The notes: generated by a model not told the origin, from the sequence alone. DNA of 60,281 nt from DATLYB01 sp964502525 (GCA_964502525.1 CAZCXH010000006.1:1-60281), one strand, 5' to 3'; numbered from the stretch's first letter, positions 42,941-53,113 are shown. Numbers and translations are program-made.

Positions 42941-43462
42941 ATGAATAACATAAAAATTATTTCCGTCATCGGACCGAACGACAAAAGCTGTTCATCTGAA
43001 ATTTATGATTTCACCGTTAATCTGGGAAAAGCGCTGGTTGACGAAGGCTATTTCATTGTGTGCGGAGGAATGGGAGGGGCGATGGAGGCAGTCTGCAAAG
43101 GCGCAAGGCAGTCCGCAAAATATAAAACGGGTTGCACCATCGGGATTTTACCGACATTGAACAAAGCAGATGCAAACAACTATTGCGACATCATCATCCC
43201 TTCCGGATTGGGCATTGCCAGAAACCAGCTTGTGGTGAGCACCGGAGACGTGGTTGTTGCGGTAGGCGGTGGAGCGGGAACATTGTCTGAAATAGCGTTT
43301 GCCTGGCAGTTGAACAAACCCGTCATTTGCTATTCCGGATTGGGAGGTTGGAGCGAGCAATTAGCAGGAAGTGCGATTGACAATTCAAAACGGGATAAAC
43401 TGATTAAAGCAAAAAGTTTGGAGGATGTAGTGGCTCAAATTAAGGCTATTACCGGATGCTGA
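42941..43462 (+). CDS. TIGR00725-family LOG-like Rossmann protein
   Basis: A protein of 173 aa. It begins KIISVIGPNDKSC, has the nucleotide-phosphate loop CGGMGGAMEAVCKGA and the PGGxGTxxE-like variant GGGAGTLSEIAFAWQLNKPVI. It is related to LOG cytokinin-activating and lysine-decarboxylase-like proteins; a role in hydrolysis of nucleotide monophosphates is plausible but not shown. Confidence 0.87.
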   Translation: MNNIKIISVIGPNDKSCSSEIYDFTVNLGKALVDEGYFIVCGGMGGAMEAVCKGARQSAKYKTGCTIGILPTLNKADANNYCDIIIPSGLGIARNQLVVSTGDVVVAVGGGAGTLSEIAFAWQLNKPVICYSGLGGWSEQLAGSAIDNSKRDKLIKAKSLEDVVAQIKAITGC

Positions 43463-43517
43463 GAAGCCTGCTAAAATAAAAGTGACCTTGCCGGGGTGTA
43501 ACACAGAGGAAGTTTTT

Positions 43518-43525
43518 TACCTTTG
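43518..43525 (+). promoter_or_regulatory. -7 box TACCTTTG for the serine protease gene
   Basis: An exact TAnnTTTG match 33 bp before the ATG, identical in sequence to the box of the RIC operon. No dyad operator near it. Confidence 0.5.
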
Positions 43526-43550
43526 TTGAGAAATTTTAAAACCCAATCGT

Positions 43551-44933
43551 ATGAAGAATCTGAAAATAACAGGTGCATTTGTTTTTCTAACCTTTTTGAG
43601 CGTTGCACAAACAAAACTTACTGTCGTACCGGAATCGGAAATGACTTTGACTGGCGCCCTGGTAAGCTCACCTTTAAAAGTTAAGGAGAAACCAGGTGAT
43701 TTTGTCGTTGCAGCTAAAAAAGGTTATATAACGTACGGTGAAAAAGTGGAAGACATCGTAAAGAAAGGCGCGGCAGTTACAGTAACCCTTCAAAAAGTTA
43801 ACAAGCTGCCTGCAGAAACGAAAACCAAGAAAATTGAATTCGCTAAAATTGTTGACGCGAGTGGAAAACTCGGTACAGGCTATTCCACATATAATCCGTT
43901 CGGAGGGTCATCCTATGTTCCCCCAAAAAATTTCGATGATCCCAAGTGGACGAAACCTATGTCCAAGACGATGTCTGACTGGGGTTACCGGATCGTAGGC
44001 ACCAATGCAATTTTTGAAGAAAAAGGAGACGCTCCGGATCTAGTGGTAGCAGGTGAGATAGCCGCGTTTGGAAAAGATACGAGAGGCTCCGGGTTTCAGG
44101 TCAGTGTTCTGATGAACTGGTCAGTTTATAACGTAAATCAGAAAAAAGTTGTCTCAACCATTCCCGCAGGAGGTTATTCAGACTCTAAAATGGACTTGAG
44201 TTTCGATGATGAATTGATTTTAGCAATGCAGGATGCTTTGGTTGGCTTGATGTCAAACAGCGAGTTTCAGGAGATGGTAAAAAGCGGAAGTTCGGGTTCA
44301 TCAGCAGCCAAAGAAGTAACTACACTTCCAAAAATTACTGCAACAAAATACGGCAGTTATGGAGAAATGATAAAAGAAGTGATTGGGTCTGTGGTGACGG
44401 TGAAAACAAGCAGCATTGCTCATGGAAGCGGCTTTGTAATCGGCAAGGATGGATACATCCTCACCAACGATCATGTTGTTGCGGGGGCAGAAGAAATTGA
44501 AATAATTTTCGACAATGGATTTAGCATGGAAGGCAAGGTGGTAAAAACCGATCAGGAAAGGGATGTGGCGCTGGTGAAGATTTCCGGCAGCGGGTTCAAA
44601 CCTTTAGCGATAAATAGCAGTGTAGAATTGACAACCGTTGGTTCAGAAGTGATTGCAATTGGAACTCCAGCCGACATTAAATTAGGACAAACAGTTACCA
44701 AAGGAATAATCAGCGGAAAAAGGGAACTGGAAGACGATCATGATGTAAAAAATAACTATATCCAAACGGACGTAACCATCAATCCGGGTAACAGCGGAGG
44801 TCCCTTACTTACAAATAACGGTGAAGTGGTTGGTGTAGTAGTGTCAAAGATAAAAGGTGACGGTATCGAAGGCTTGGCTTTTGCAATACCCATCGGTGAA
44901 GCACTCGAAAAGCTGAGTATTAAGTTCGAGTAG
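43551..44933 (+). CDS. Secreted trypsin-like serine protease (S1C, DegP-like) without PDZ domain
   Basis: A protein of 460 aa with a signal peptide (MKNLKITGAFVFLTFLSVAQ). Residues about 20-250 form an uncharacterised mixed domain (GDFVVAAKKGYITYGEKVEDI, DWGYRIVGTNAIFEEKGDAPDLVVAGEI). From about 265 a trypsin fold follows with the full triad: H308 (TNDHVV), D338 (ERDVALVK) and S415 (NPGNSGGPL). There is no PDZ domain after it, unlike DegP. It probably works in the periplasm; the N-terminal part may recognise substrate. Confidence 0.88.
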   Translation: MKNLKITGAFVFLTFLSVAQTKLTVVPESEMTLTGALVSSPLKVKEKPGDFVVAAKKGYITYGEKVEDIVKKGAAVTVTLQKVNKLPAETKTKKIEFAKIVDASGKLGTGYSTYNPFGGSSYVPPKNFDDPKWTKPMSKTMSDWGYRIVGTNAIFEEKGDAPDLVVAGEIAAFGKDTRGSGFQVSVLMNWSVYNVNQKKVVSTIPAGGYSDSKMDLSFDDELILAMQDALVGLMSNSEFQEMVKSGSSGSSAAKEVTTLPKITATKYGSYGEMIKEVIGSVVTVKTSSIAHGSGFVIGKDGYILTNDHVVAGAEEIEIIFDNGFSMEGKVVKTDQERDVALVKISGSGFKPLAINSSVELTTVGSEVIAIGTPADIKLGQTVTKGIISGKRELEDDHDVKNNYIQTDVTINPGNSGGPLLTNNGEVVGVVVSKIKGDGIEGLAFAIPIGEALEKLSIKFE

Positions 44934-44937
44934 AAAC

Positions 44938-47900
44938 TTATCTTGCCAGCACCACCTTCAATGCTTCCGTATAACTGCCCGCAGCCAGTTTAACATGATA
45001 TGATCCGAGGCTTAGGATATTCCCGAAGTCATCAGCACCCGTCCATTCAATTTGCTGTTCACCTGCCGTGAAATATGAGCGAACTGTTTTCACTTCTCTA
45101 CCGAACAAATCATAAATCTCAATGCTCACGGTTTCATCTTTCGAAAGGCTGAACGTGATGCTGGTTGAACTGCTGAAAGGATTGGGTTGAACGCGGAGAT
45201 TCAGGATCGATGATGGATGATGAACAATGGAAGAAACATCGCCAACTTTTACCATACCGCTGATTGGAATAATGTTCAACAACTCAAAACTTTCGTTGTA
45301 AGCTTCCGATGCAGTCAGCTCCGAGCCGATGGAAACGATCGAACTGGTACCGGAACCGCCAATCACTTTAAATCTCAGTTCAAATGCAACTTCATGATCT
45401 TGGAGCGTCACAGCTTGTGCCAGGTCATCATTCCATGAAGTGGTGAGCAAGCCATCATTGATCCGGTTGTTTCCAAAATATCCCTTCAAAGAAACATTTT
45501 GGGCGTCAAGCAACGACAAGACAGTTGCGTCCCATGACAGGGTGAACTGGTATCCGGCAATGTTGCTAAAATCCTTCACCCGCACAGGAACAATAATTTC
45601 ATCTCCCTGCATAGCATTAAATTTTTCCATATTAAAATGCACTTCGCCAACTGCCTCTGCCTTCAGAAAGGCTGGATTCCAAGAGTTGTTCACATCTCCC
45701 AGTTTAACGGCTAAGAAGTTTTGATTGATCTGTGAGGAATTAAGATTGTTGTAGCTTCTATAGTTTTCATAAGAATATGGATTCTGCGGATTGGCAAAAA
45801 CAAAGTCAGAATTGACAAACGCCCACAGCTTCTCTCCCGGAAACGACTGCGCGGTTGCAAGCACGACCGCCCTGATGAGCACTATATCAATTGTCGTAAT
45901 ACCTGACGATGCGTTCACATCTGCCGCAATCATCTTGTAGGGCGAACTCAGGTTTTGAACCGATAAAATCTGATTTTGAATCAGCAGAATGTCGAGCGTG
46001 GTGATTCCATTAGCGCGGGCAACATCATTGTTCTTTGAGGGAGTTATGGTGTAGTTGCCGGGAGATGGAATGTTAAACGAATAATTTCCGTCTGACGCGG
46101 TCACAAAGCTATTCGCGCTTGTGCCGGAAAGATTCACCGTAGCCGTTGGCACCGCCTGTCCTGTCTCCGTAAGGATTTTCCCGGAAATGATAATAACCGG
46201 ATTGACCGTTATCTGTACGTTGTCGCTCGCTGTGCATCCGTTGTTGTCGGCAGCGGTTACGGTGTATGTTGTAGTCACCGTTGGTGACGCAACCGGATTT
46301 TGAATGTTGGAATTATTTACTCCCGCAGCCGGGCTCCAGCTATATGACGTGCAGGTGCCGCATCCTGAAGCGCTAAGATTGACGCTGCCTCCAGCCGGTA
46401 TGGTCGCGTCAGGAGAAGCGGTAACTGTTATCTGCGCGGGCTGCGTGACAACAACTTGAATCGTGGCGGTGCAGCCGTTGGCATCGGTAACCGTCACCCC
46501 ATACGAACCTTCGGCAAGATTGCTGATTGCGTTGCCCGCAGCTCCATTCGACCATGAATAATTATAGGGCAATGTTCCACCGGACGCACTCGCAGTGGCA
46601 CTGCCATTGTTTCCTCCGTAGCAGCTTACATTCGTTGAACCAACAAATGCCTGCAGCGCAACCGGCTGGGTTATCGTCACGCCAGCATTTGCTGAACATT
46701 GATGAGCATCTGTTACGGTAGAAGTGTAATTGCCGGGAGCGAGGTTGCTGATATTCTGCACTGTTGAACCGTTCGACCATGAATAGGTGAACGGAGCGGT
46801 ACCCCCGCTCACCGCCAATGAAGCGCTCCCATTATTAAATCCAAAACAACTGACATCTGTTTCAGCGACAGATGCCGATGGGCTCTCATAAACATTAATA
46901 TAACCGCTTACTGTTTTGGTGTTGCTTCCGTTAGCGTTGGATGCTGTGAGCGTCACGCTGTAAACTCCGGAGTTGTTATAAGACACGCTTGGATTTTGCA
47001 CCGATGAGCTATTCGGACTTCCTCCCGCAAATTGCCATGTCCATGACGTGGGACTGTTGGTTGACAAGTCAGTGAAGTTCACATTCACTGCATCGCAGCC
47101 CGATGTATTGTCAGCCGTAAAATTGGCAACCGGTGCCGGAGCGGGGGCGCTGCATACTCCCGTCAGCAACACATTATCTATGTAGATATTATTTCCATTA
47201 TCGTTCACCACCTCAAACTTCAGCCGGAAATTGGCTTGCCCGCTGTAAGCAGCAAGATTAATCACAGGACACGTGACGCCCGTGGAGCTTGCAGCGCACC
47301 ATTCTGAAGACGATGACGGCACGAAGTCAGCCGTTGTAATATTTCCGGTGGCGAAGTTGGCGCCCGAGGCGTTGCTTTCCGCATTGGCGTAAACTCTCGC
47401 GGGATAAGACGCTCCTCCATTCGTGGAAACATATACAATCAGCGAATCATGTTCATTGGAAGAATACCTGCGGTGAGCATAATTGAATGTGAGCGAAACC
47501 TGCGTGCTTCCTGAAAGATTAATCACCGGAGAAATAAGTCCGTCACGCTGACCGCTTCCGGAGTAGTTGTAACAATTGACACGCGGAGCCTTCGATCCAG
47601 GTAAGCTTCCGGCAATGGTGGCGGATTCCCATGTGAACCCGTTGTCGGGATTTAAAATGCCCCACGTTCCCGGAAATGTTCCTTCAAAATTTTCAGACAG
47701 CAGCGTTTGCGTTCCTCCGGTTCCAACGGTGATGTATCCCGTTTTTGTTTCGGTATCGGAACCGTACGCATTGGTGGCGGTAAGCGTAACAGTATAAACC
47801 CCTGCTGCCGGGTAGGTAACAACCGGGTTTTGCTGCGTTGAAGAGGTCGGGGTGCCTCCCTGGAATGTCCATGTCCATGACGTGGGGACATTCAGCGAAT

Positions 47901-48951
47901 TATCCGTAAACGTCACCGCGCTTCCGGGGCATACCGTGGTTGATGACGCGGAGAAGTCAGCGTCCGGCTTCACGTTCACTGCCTGGCAACCGAGGTTGTT
48001 CGTGATAAGTGAAGCCCGCGCGCCCGTGAGGATATTTCGCATCACCGTTTTCTGTTCAGCGGTAAACATCGCGGGACAATTGGAGTAGTCCATGTAGTTT
48101 TCAATCTGGTCGGGCAGATCGCCCGTGCCGGTGTTGCAGGTGTTGGAATTGTAGTTGCACCCGTAATTTGGAGCGCTGCTTAAGGGAGTGTCGCTGATAC
48201 CATCGTCATCGCTGCAATCAGCCCACGTATGGTACAACCCGAAATAATGACCTGCTTCATGCGAGAGAGAGCGATCGCCCGATCCAAAGCCAAGGGAGTA
48301 GTCCAGCACAATGCCATCTGCAGGATCTCCATGAATCCATTGCGAGCCGATATAGGCGTAGCCTGCAATGCCGCTGCTCGTGCCACCTGCGATGTCAACG
48401 ATCCACACATTGACGTATTTGTTGGTGTTCCATGCATCAAGACCACCGTTTGAATAATATTTCATGTCATCGCCCTCGGCATCCGGATCCCATGCGGCAT
48501 GGGTGGTGACGCGCTCCTGGATGCCCGTAGTCGTATTGCCGTTCGGGTCGCGGGTGGCAAGGCAAAACTCGATTTCAATATCCGAAGCCAGCGGCTTGAA
48601 GATAGCGCGGATGGAGGTGGTGTCTGAATTCTGCTTCCTGAAGTCCCTGTTGAGCGTAGCCAACTGCCCGGCTATCTGCGACCGGACAGAATTGATTTGC
48701 GACTGGCTGGTGAGGATAATGTGAAACACAATCGGTATCGAATAAAGCTGCCCGCGGCTGCCTGCGGCTGAAGGCGACTGCTGTGCGATTTGAGCAATTA
48801 TATTCTTCCATGCAGCCATCTCCGCATCATAAGCGGGATTCCTTGCTCTTAAATTGTTAACTGCTTCATCGGTGAAGCAGGTTTCCTGCTGCGCATGGAG
48901 GATGGTTGCGGCAGAAAGAAGAAAGGCAATTGAAAGAAAAATCCTTTTCAT
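44938..48951 (-). CDS. T9SS metalloprotease (M43 pappalysin-type) with PKD, SprB, dockerin-like and cohesin-like modules
   Basis: A protein of 1337 aa. Signal peptide (ending ILHAQ); M43 metalloprotease with HEAGHYFGLYH (H231, E232, H235, H241); PKD domain; MAM/choice-of-anchor-type sandwich (FEGTFPGTW, then IYIDNVLLTG); second PKD; two SprB repeats (DVSCFGFNNGSASLAVSGG, NVSCYGGNNGSATASASGG); Ig-like domain. Then about 918-1090 a carboxypeptidase-regulatory plus dockerin-like pair (NGITTLDILLIQ, SGITTIDIVLIR), about 1098-1235 a cohesin-like domain (GDEIIVPVRVKDFSNIAGYQFTLSWD), and a type A T9SS sorting domain (VQPNPFSSSTSITF). Secreted and attached to the cell surface. Convergent with the serine protease, 4 bp between stops. 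Confidence 0.9.
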   Translation of the reverse strand: MKRIFLSIAFLLSAATILHAQQETCFTDEAVNNLRARNPAYDAEMAAWKNIIAQIAQQSPSAAGSRGQLYSIPIVFHIILTSQSQINSVRSQIAGQLATLNRDFRKQNSDTTSIRAIFKPLASDIEIEFCLATRDPNGNTTTGIQERVTTHAAWDPDAEGDDMKYYSNGGLDAWNTNKYVNVWIVDIAGGTSSGIAGYAYIGSQWIHGDPADGIVLDYSLGFGSGDRSLSHEAGHYFGLYHTWADCSDDDGISDTPLSSAPNYGCNYNSNTCNTGTGDLPDQIENYMDYSNCPAMFTAEQKTVMRNILTGARASLITNNLGCQAVNVKPDADFSASSTTVCPGSAVTFTDNSLNVPTSWTWTFQGGTPTSSTQQNPVVTYPAAGVYTVTLTATNAYGSDTETKTGYITVGTGGTQTLLSENFEGTFPGTWGILNPDNGFTWESATIAGSLPGSKAPRVNCYNYSGSGQRDGLISPVINLSGSTQVSLTFNYAHRRYSSNEHDSLIVYVSTNGGASYPARVYANAESNASGANFATGNITTADFVPSSSSEWCAASSTGVTCPVINLAAYSGQANFRLKFEVVNDNGNNIYIDNVLLTGVCSAPAPAPVANFTADNTSGCDAVNVNFTDLSTNSPTSWTWQFAGGSPNSSSVQNPSVSYNNSGVYSVTLTASNANGSNTKTVSGYINVYESPSASVAETDVSCFGFNNGSASLAVSGGTAPFTYSWSNGSTVQNISNLAPGNYTSTVTDAHQCSANAGVTITQPVALQAFVGSTNVSCYGGNNGSATASASGGTLPYNYSWSNGAAGNAISNLAEGSYGVTVTDANGCTATIQVVVTQPAQITVTASPDATIPAGGSVNLSASGCGTCTSYSWSPAAGVNNSNIQNPVASPTVTTTYTVTAADNNGCTASDNVQITVNPVIIISGKILTETGQAVPTATVNLSGTSANSFVTASDGNYSFNIPSPGNYTITPSKNNDVARANGITTLDILLIQNQILSVQNLSSPYKMIAADVNASSGITTIDIVLIRAVVLATAQSFPGEKLWAFVNSDFVFANPQNPYSYENYRSYNNLNSSQINQNFLAVKLGDVNNSWNPAFLKAEAVGEVHFNMEKFNAMQGDEIIVPVRVKDFSNIAGYQFTLSWDATVLSLLDAQNVSLKGYFGNNRINDGLLTTSWNDDLAQAVTLQDHEVAFELRFKVIGGSGTSSIVSIGSELTASEAYNESFELLNIIPISGMVKVGDVSSIVHHPSSILNLRVQPNPFSSSTSITFSLSKDETVSIEIYDLFGREVKTVRSYFTAGEQQIEWTGADDFGNILSLGSYHVKLAAGSYTEALKVVLAR

Positions 48952-49120
48952 CAGCGGTTTACAGGCAAGATTGAAGCTACCGTGTACGAATTTAAGAAAT
49001 GCAGATTCTTAAGACAATTTTTCTTTGTCAGAACAATATTGAAGCACAGCCCCCAGAGGGAGGTTATTTGGCAATAATTATGAAAGAAAGCAGTAAATTG
49101 GGATAGAAAAAAAAGAACCC

Positions 49121-50020
49121 ATGAGATTGGTCCTTTTCCATTTATTTTTTCTTCTTCCTTTTATTTGTTCATCCCAGGATTGGGCGCCAACCGGAGCAAT
49201 TTGGCATTATAGGCAATCCACTGTTAACCCATATCTGAAGTCATATACTACAATTGAATCCGTAGGAGATACTACCATTAATGGACAACCTTGCAAAGTG
49301 CTGAGCAAAATGAACCATTGGAACAACAATCAGGAATTTTTATTTATGCACTATGATAGTAATCAAGTTTACTATTATGATAATGACTCCTCAAGATTTT
49401 GTTTGCTTTATGATTTTAATGCCTCTGCGGGTGACACATTCGAACTTGGTTGTTTTCCCAGTGAAAACGGGGGTGCAAAAAAAGTGATGGTAGACTCGGT
49501 AAGTTCAATAAATGTAAATGGGCATGTTCTAAAAATGCAGTTTTATAACAGCCCAGGTATAGCAACTGAATTCACGGGATGGGTAATTGAAAAGATTGGT
49601 CATCAGTACTCAATGTTTCCAACTTCAGATAATGACTACTTTGCTGCCCCCTTAAGATGTTATGAGGATTCTATGGTTGGAAAGTACATAAATGAACACT
49701 ATTACTATTATGAAGATTGGAATCAGCAAGATTGCGAGCAAATCATCTACACATCCATTGATGAAGTTGCTAACAGTAACGTTTTTATTTCTCCCAACCC
49801 CACCCATTCCCTTCTCCAAATCTCATTGAGCAATCCTTCATTACATCTGCAATCAATCCGCCTGTTTGGCTTGGCAGCGAATGAAGTGCTATCAATGCGC
49901 TTTCAGCCCAACACCCAACAAGCCACCCTCAACACCCAACACCTTCCATCAGGCATCTATTTCTGCCACATTATTCTCAGCAGCGGAGAACGAATTGTGA
50001 AGAAAGTTGTGATTGAATAA
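49121..50020 (+). CDS. T9SS type A sorting domain protein
   Basis: A protein of 299 aa with a signal peptide (MRLVLFHLFFLLPFICSSQ). The mature N-terminal part (PTGAIWHYRQSTVNPYLKSYTTIESVGDTTINGQPCKVLS) is a pattern I have seen only in hypothetical secreted Bacteroidota proteins. The last 85 residues are a T9SS sorting domain (FISPNPTHSLLQISL, then LPSGIYFCHIILSSGERIVKKVVIE). Function unknown. Convergent with the propeller gene, 6 bp between stops. Confidence 0.85.
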   Translation: MRLVLFHLFFLLPFICSSQDWAPTGAIWHYRQSTVNPYLKSYTTIESVGDTTINGQPCKVLSKMNHWNNNQEFLFMHYDSNQVYYYDNDSSRFCLLYDFNASAGDTFELGCFPSENGGAKKVMVDSVSSINVNGHVLKMQFYNSPGIATEFTGWVIEKIGHQYSMFPTSDNDYFAAPLRCYEDSMVGKYINEHYYYYEDWNQQDCEQIIYTSIDEVANSNVFISPNPTHSLLQISLSNPSLHLQSIRLFGLAANEVLSMRFQPNTQQATLNTQHLPSGIYFCHIILSSGERIVKKVVIE

Positions 50021-50026
50021 TCGAGA

Positions 50027-51271
50027 TTACCGGCTTCCTTCCACCTTCACAAACTTGAACACCTCCTTCCCTTCCGCCAAAACCACTTCCAAAAAATAAA
50101 TCCCATCTGCAAGATTTCCGATCGGAATTTCCGTTGAACCGGCACCGGCAATTTTTTTTGTTGCCACCTTTTTGCCTTCAACATCATAGATATTCGCCTG
50201 CATTGAAGAAATATCGGAAAGGCGAACATTCAAGACGGATGTTGCCGGAACAGGAAAGACCGATATTTCGGCAAGCAGCGGAGTCACAACCGATATTGAT
50301 GTGTCGGGTTCGCAAAATTTCACCAGCCCACTGTTGAGCGTTCCGATCCACACGCATCCGGAATCACCAGCCTCGATACAAAGCAACTCATCCTGCGGCA
50401 TCGCTGAATTGGCAGTATCATATTGCTCCCACACAATGCCGCCCCGATAAACCACCAACCCGCTTGCGATGGATGACAAATATTTCACATCATTGATGAG
50501 TGCAACTCCATTATAGCTGTTGGTTGGCGAATTGGAGGTAGCAATGTTGAAGTTGAGCCAGTCGCTGCCGTTGAAAGCCGTAAGCCCAGCCGCAGGCGAA
50601 GCTATCCAGATATTGTTTTCAGAATCAGCAGCCATATCGAGAATGGTGTTGTCCGGCAGCCCGGAATTATCATTGCGATAGAGCGTCCATATCGTGTCAT
50701 CAATCATCACCAAGCCCCCATTCACGGTGCCTATCCAAACGCGATGGTACTGATCAATAAGGATTGATGCGATGTTGTCTGATCGCAGGATGGAGTTGGC
50801 GGTTTGATAAACCAGCCAGGCGGTGTCGCGCTTATAGGCAAGCCCGCCAGAGGTGCCGATCCATGCGCCAGCGGTGTCAAAGGCAATCGCCCGCACGTGG
50901 TCATCCGGCAGCGGGGAGTTGAGGCTGTTGTAAACCGCGGTGACCGTATCATTTTCCAGCAGCGCCAGTCCTCCGAAGAACGTGCCTGCCCAAATCCTGT
51001 TCTGCGCATCCACCGCGATGCTGCGGATGGAATTGTCCGGGAGACCTGCATTTGACATATTATAATTAGTCCATGCGTTATCCTCCAGCTTCGCCAGCCC
51101 CCAGTCGGTGCCAATCCACAGCGCACCGCTGCCTGCTGCAGTTATTGAGCGGACAGTGTTGTCGGGCATGGAGGAATTGAGCGTGTTATAAACGGTTATC
51201 TCCTGGCACACACCCCGCGTGATCACAGTAAAAGGCAAGACCATAGTGATAACGGCAAGTTGTTTTGTCAC
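50027..51271 (-). CDS. T9SS protein with two-component-regulator-type beta-propeller
   Basis: A protein of 414 aa from GTG 51271 (ATG 51244 would shorten it by nine residues). After the signal region come about seven Reg_prop blades of about 43 residues, each with the pattern LPDNSIRSIAVDAQNRIWAG. Such propellers normally form the sensor of hybrid histidine kinases; here the propeller is free and ends in a type A T9SS sorting domain (ISVFPVPATSVLNVRLSD, then LADGIYFLEVVLAEGKEVFKFVKV). Probably a surface-exposed binding protein. Confidence 0.86.
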   Translation of the reverse strand: MTKQLAVITMVLPFTVITRGVCQEITVYNTLNSSMPDNTVRSITAAGSGALWIGTDWGLAKLEDNAWTNYNMSNAGLPDNSIRSIAVDAQNRIWAGTFFGGLALLENDTVTAVYNSLNSPLPDDHVRAIAFDTAGAWIGTSGGLAYKRDTAWLVYQTANSILRSDNIASILIDQYHRVWIGTVNGGLVMIDDTIWTLYRNDNSGLPDNTILDMAADSENNIWIASPAAGLTAFNGSDWLNFNIATSNSPTNSYNGVALINDVKYLSSIASGLVVYRGGIVWEQYDTANSAMPQDELLCIEAGDSGCVWIGTLNSGLVKFCEPDTSISVVTPLLAEISVFPVPATSVLNVRLSDISSMQANIYDVEGKKVATKKIAGAGSTEIPIGNLADGIYFLEVVLAEGKEVFKFVKVEGSR

Positions 51272-51394
51272 GGATGGATGAAGTTAGCGCAAGTTATGCC
51301 GCCAGCGCCCGAAACACGCCCGATGAAAAATGACCAAGCGCAAACTGCAAGAAGCAAAACTGTCCTTCGCCTGTTTGCCTGATGACCCACAATT

Positions 51395-53113
51395 TCAATA
51401 AGTGAACGTTGCCCCCGCCAGTCCGTTGAACCCATAGGACGGGTACATGTAGAATTTCTCGTACTTGATGGAGGCGAGGTTATTGAGCGTGATGAAAAAT
51501 GAGAAGTGCTTGTTGTGTTGGTAGGTGGCACCAAGGTTGACATCGCAAGTGCCGCCCATGCTGACAGCGCTGCCATCGGGAAGCTTCGCAACCACGCCAT
51601 CGCGCGCAAGCAGGTCAAGCGACAGGAATACTTTCTTTTTAATGGTATAGCGCGTATTGAAATCGAAAACGAAGTTGGGTAGGTGCCAGGGCTTTGCCTC
51701 CTCCTCGTCCATTTCGTAGTGGTTATATTCCAGCGTGGCGCTCAGATCTAAATCCTGGGTTATATGATAGAACAGTTCTGCGTGAAGATGAAGGATGATC
51801 GTTTTCGGGTCGTAAACAACCGTGAACTTTTTCATATCGGCAGGGTCATTGACGAACAGGGGATGGCGCCTTACCAGCTTTTGAGCCGAGCGGAGGTCGT
51901 AGGAAAAATCCCTGACGGTTCCTTTGAAGCCGATGTAGCGGTCTTCGAACCATAGATTGTGCAATTCAAAATTTTCACCCAGCCAGGGATTCACACCGGT
52001 AAGCACCTGGTAGCTGGTGCGCCTCAGTTCCATCCGCCATCCGCTGTAGGTTACAATATATTTTTCATATAAGGAGCGCTCGAACCCCAACTCAGGGAAA
52101 AAATGGAAGATATTGTTCTCCCATGCGAGGTCCACCCCGCCAAACACGCGCCATATCTGGTCGTTGAACTCATACATCGGCTTAATGCTGAAAATGTTCC
52201 GGCTGGCGCTGCTGTCCCTTTTAAACAGGGAGTGGTCTTCCAGCATGTTCAGCGTGACGAAGTGTTTTGTTTTGAAAACCTTTTGCAAGGAAACTTTCAG
52301 CCACGGATTGGATTCTTTGATGTCGCTCCTTGAGCCGTAGTGGGTGTATCCGAAGCGGATGGAGTAATCGAATGATTTCCTGCTCTGGATGCCGGATACA
52401 GCCGCTTTCCATGTGAAATTATCGTAATGCTGCTTCACGTCATCCTTCACATAGGCAATGGTGTCATGGTCATACCCGTAATAGCGGACACATTCGCGGT
52501 GGTAAAACAGGTCGGAACTGAACTTTGCTTTTTTGGAGAAGTAGTTGCCGAAAACCCCGATATGGTTTTCGCTGTGGTCCTGGAAGTCGAGCTTCGGGCT
52601 GCGTGATGAAAAATGCTTTGCAAAAAATCCGTAATTGTATTTCTCATATTTGCCGTCATTCCATAAAGCTTCGAACAACGGGCTCCACTGAGTGCCAAAG
52701 CCAAGCCTGAAATAGTTCATCGGAAATTTCTCCGGCTTCTCTTTGGCGATGGCGAGCGGCTTGAGCGGTGCCGGTTCAAACGGTACGGTAATTTTTTTCT
52801 CTGGCGCGGAGTAAATCAAATCCAGCTTTCCTGAAGATGCCCTGTCGGGGATCTCTGCCGGAAAATTCATCTTGACGGCATCTGCAAGAAACGGAGTGTA
52901 ATCTTTCACCACTTCAATTTCTTCGGGCTTGAGGTCTTTCTGGGCAAGCAGAACGTTTGAATGAAATAAAGATAAAAACGCCATTGCGAGAGGAATGAAA
53001 TGAAGCGAAGCAATTCCCTGGATAAAAGGGTTATAACAGGATTGCTTCGTCAGCGGCAAACGCGCATGGCTCCGAATTTCCTTGCAATGAAGTGATATAT
53101 CAGTTTTCTTCAT
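51395..53113 (-). CDS. TonB-receptor-like outer-membrane beta-barrel protein
   Basis: A protein of 572 aa. The start at 53113 overlaps the stop of the TPR gene (ATGA); ATG 52984 (MAFLSLFHSNVLLAQ) is an alternative with a tidier signal peptide. The mature protein begins DLKPEEIEVVKDYTPFLADAVKMNFPAEIPD, a conserved-looking periplasmic segment, and then has many amphipathic strands ending in aromatic residues (LGFGTQWSPLFEALW, FSYDLRSAQKLV, GFNGLAGATFTY). No plug domain is visible, so it is not a full TonB receptor. Third gene of the outer-membrane operon. Confidence 0.78.
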   Translation of the reverse strand: MKKTDISLHCKEIRSHARLPLTKQSCYNPFIQGIASLHFIPLAMAFLSLFHSNVLLAQKDLKPEEIEVVKDYTPFLADAVKMNFPAEIPDRASSGKLDLIYSAPEKKITVPFEPAPLKPLAIAKEKPEKFPMNYFRLGFGTQWSPLFEALWNDGKYEKYNYGFFAKHFSSRSPKLDFQDHSENHIGVFGNYFSKKAKFSSDLFYHRECVRYYGYDHDTIAYVKDDVKQHYDNFTWKAAVSGIQSRKSFDYSIRFGYTHYGSRSDIKESNPWLKVSLQKVFKTKHFVTLNMLEDHSLFKRDSSASRNIFSIKPMYEFNDQIWRVFGGVDLAWENNIFHFFPELGFERSLYEKYIVTYSGWRMELRRTSYQVLTGVNPWLGENFELHNLWFEDRYIGFKGTVRDFSYDLRSAQKLVRRHPLFVNDPADMKKFTVVYDPKTIILHLHAELFYHITQDLDLSATLEYNHYEMDEEEAKPWHLPNFVFDFNTRYTIKKKVFLSLDLLARDGVVAKLPDGSAVSMGGTCDVNLGATYQHNKHFSFFITLNNLASIKYEKFYMYPSYGFNGLAGATFTY

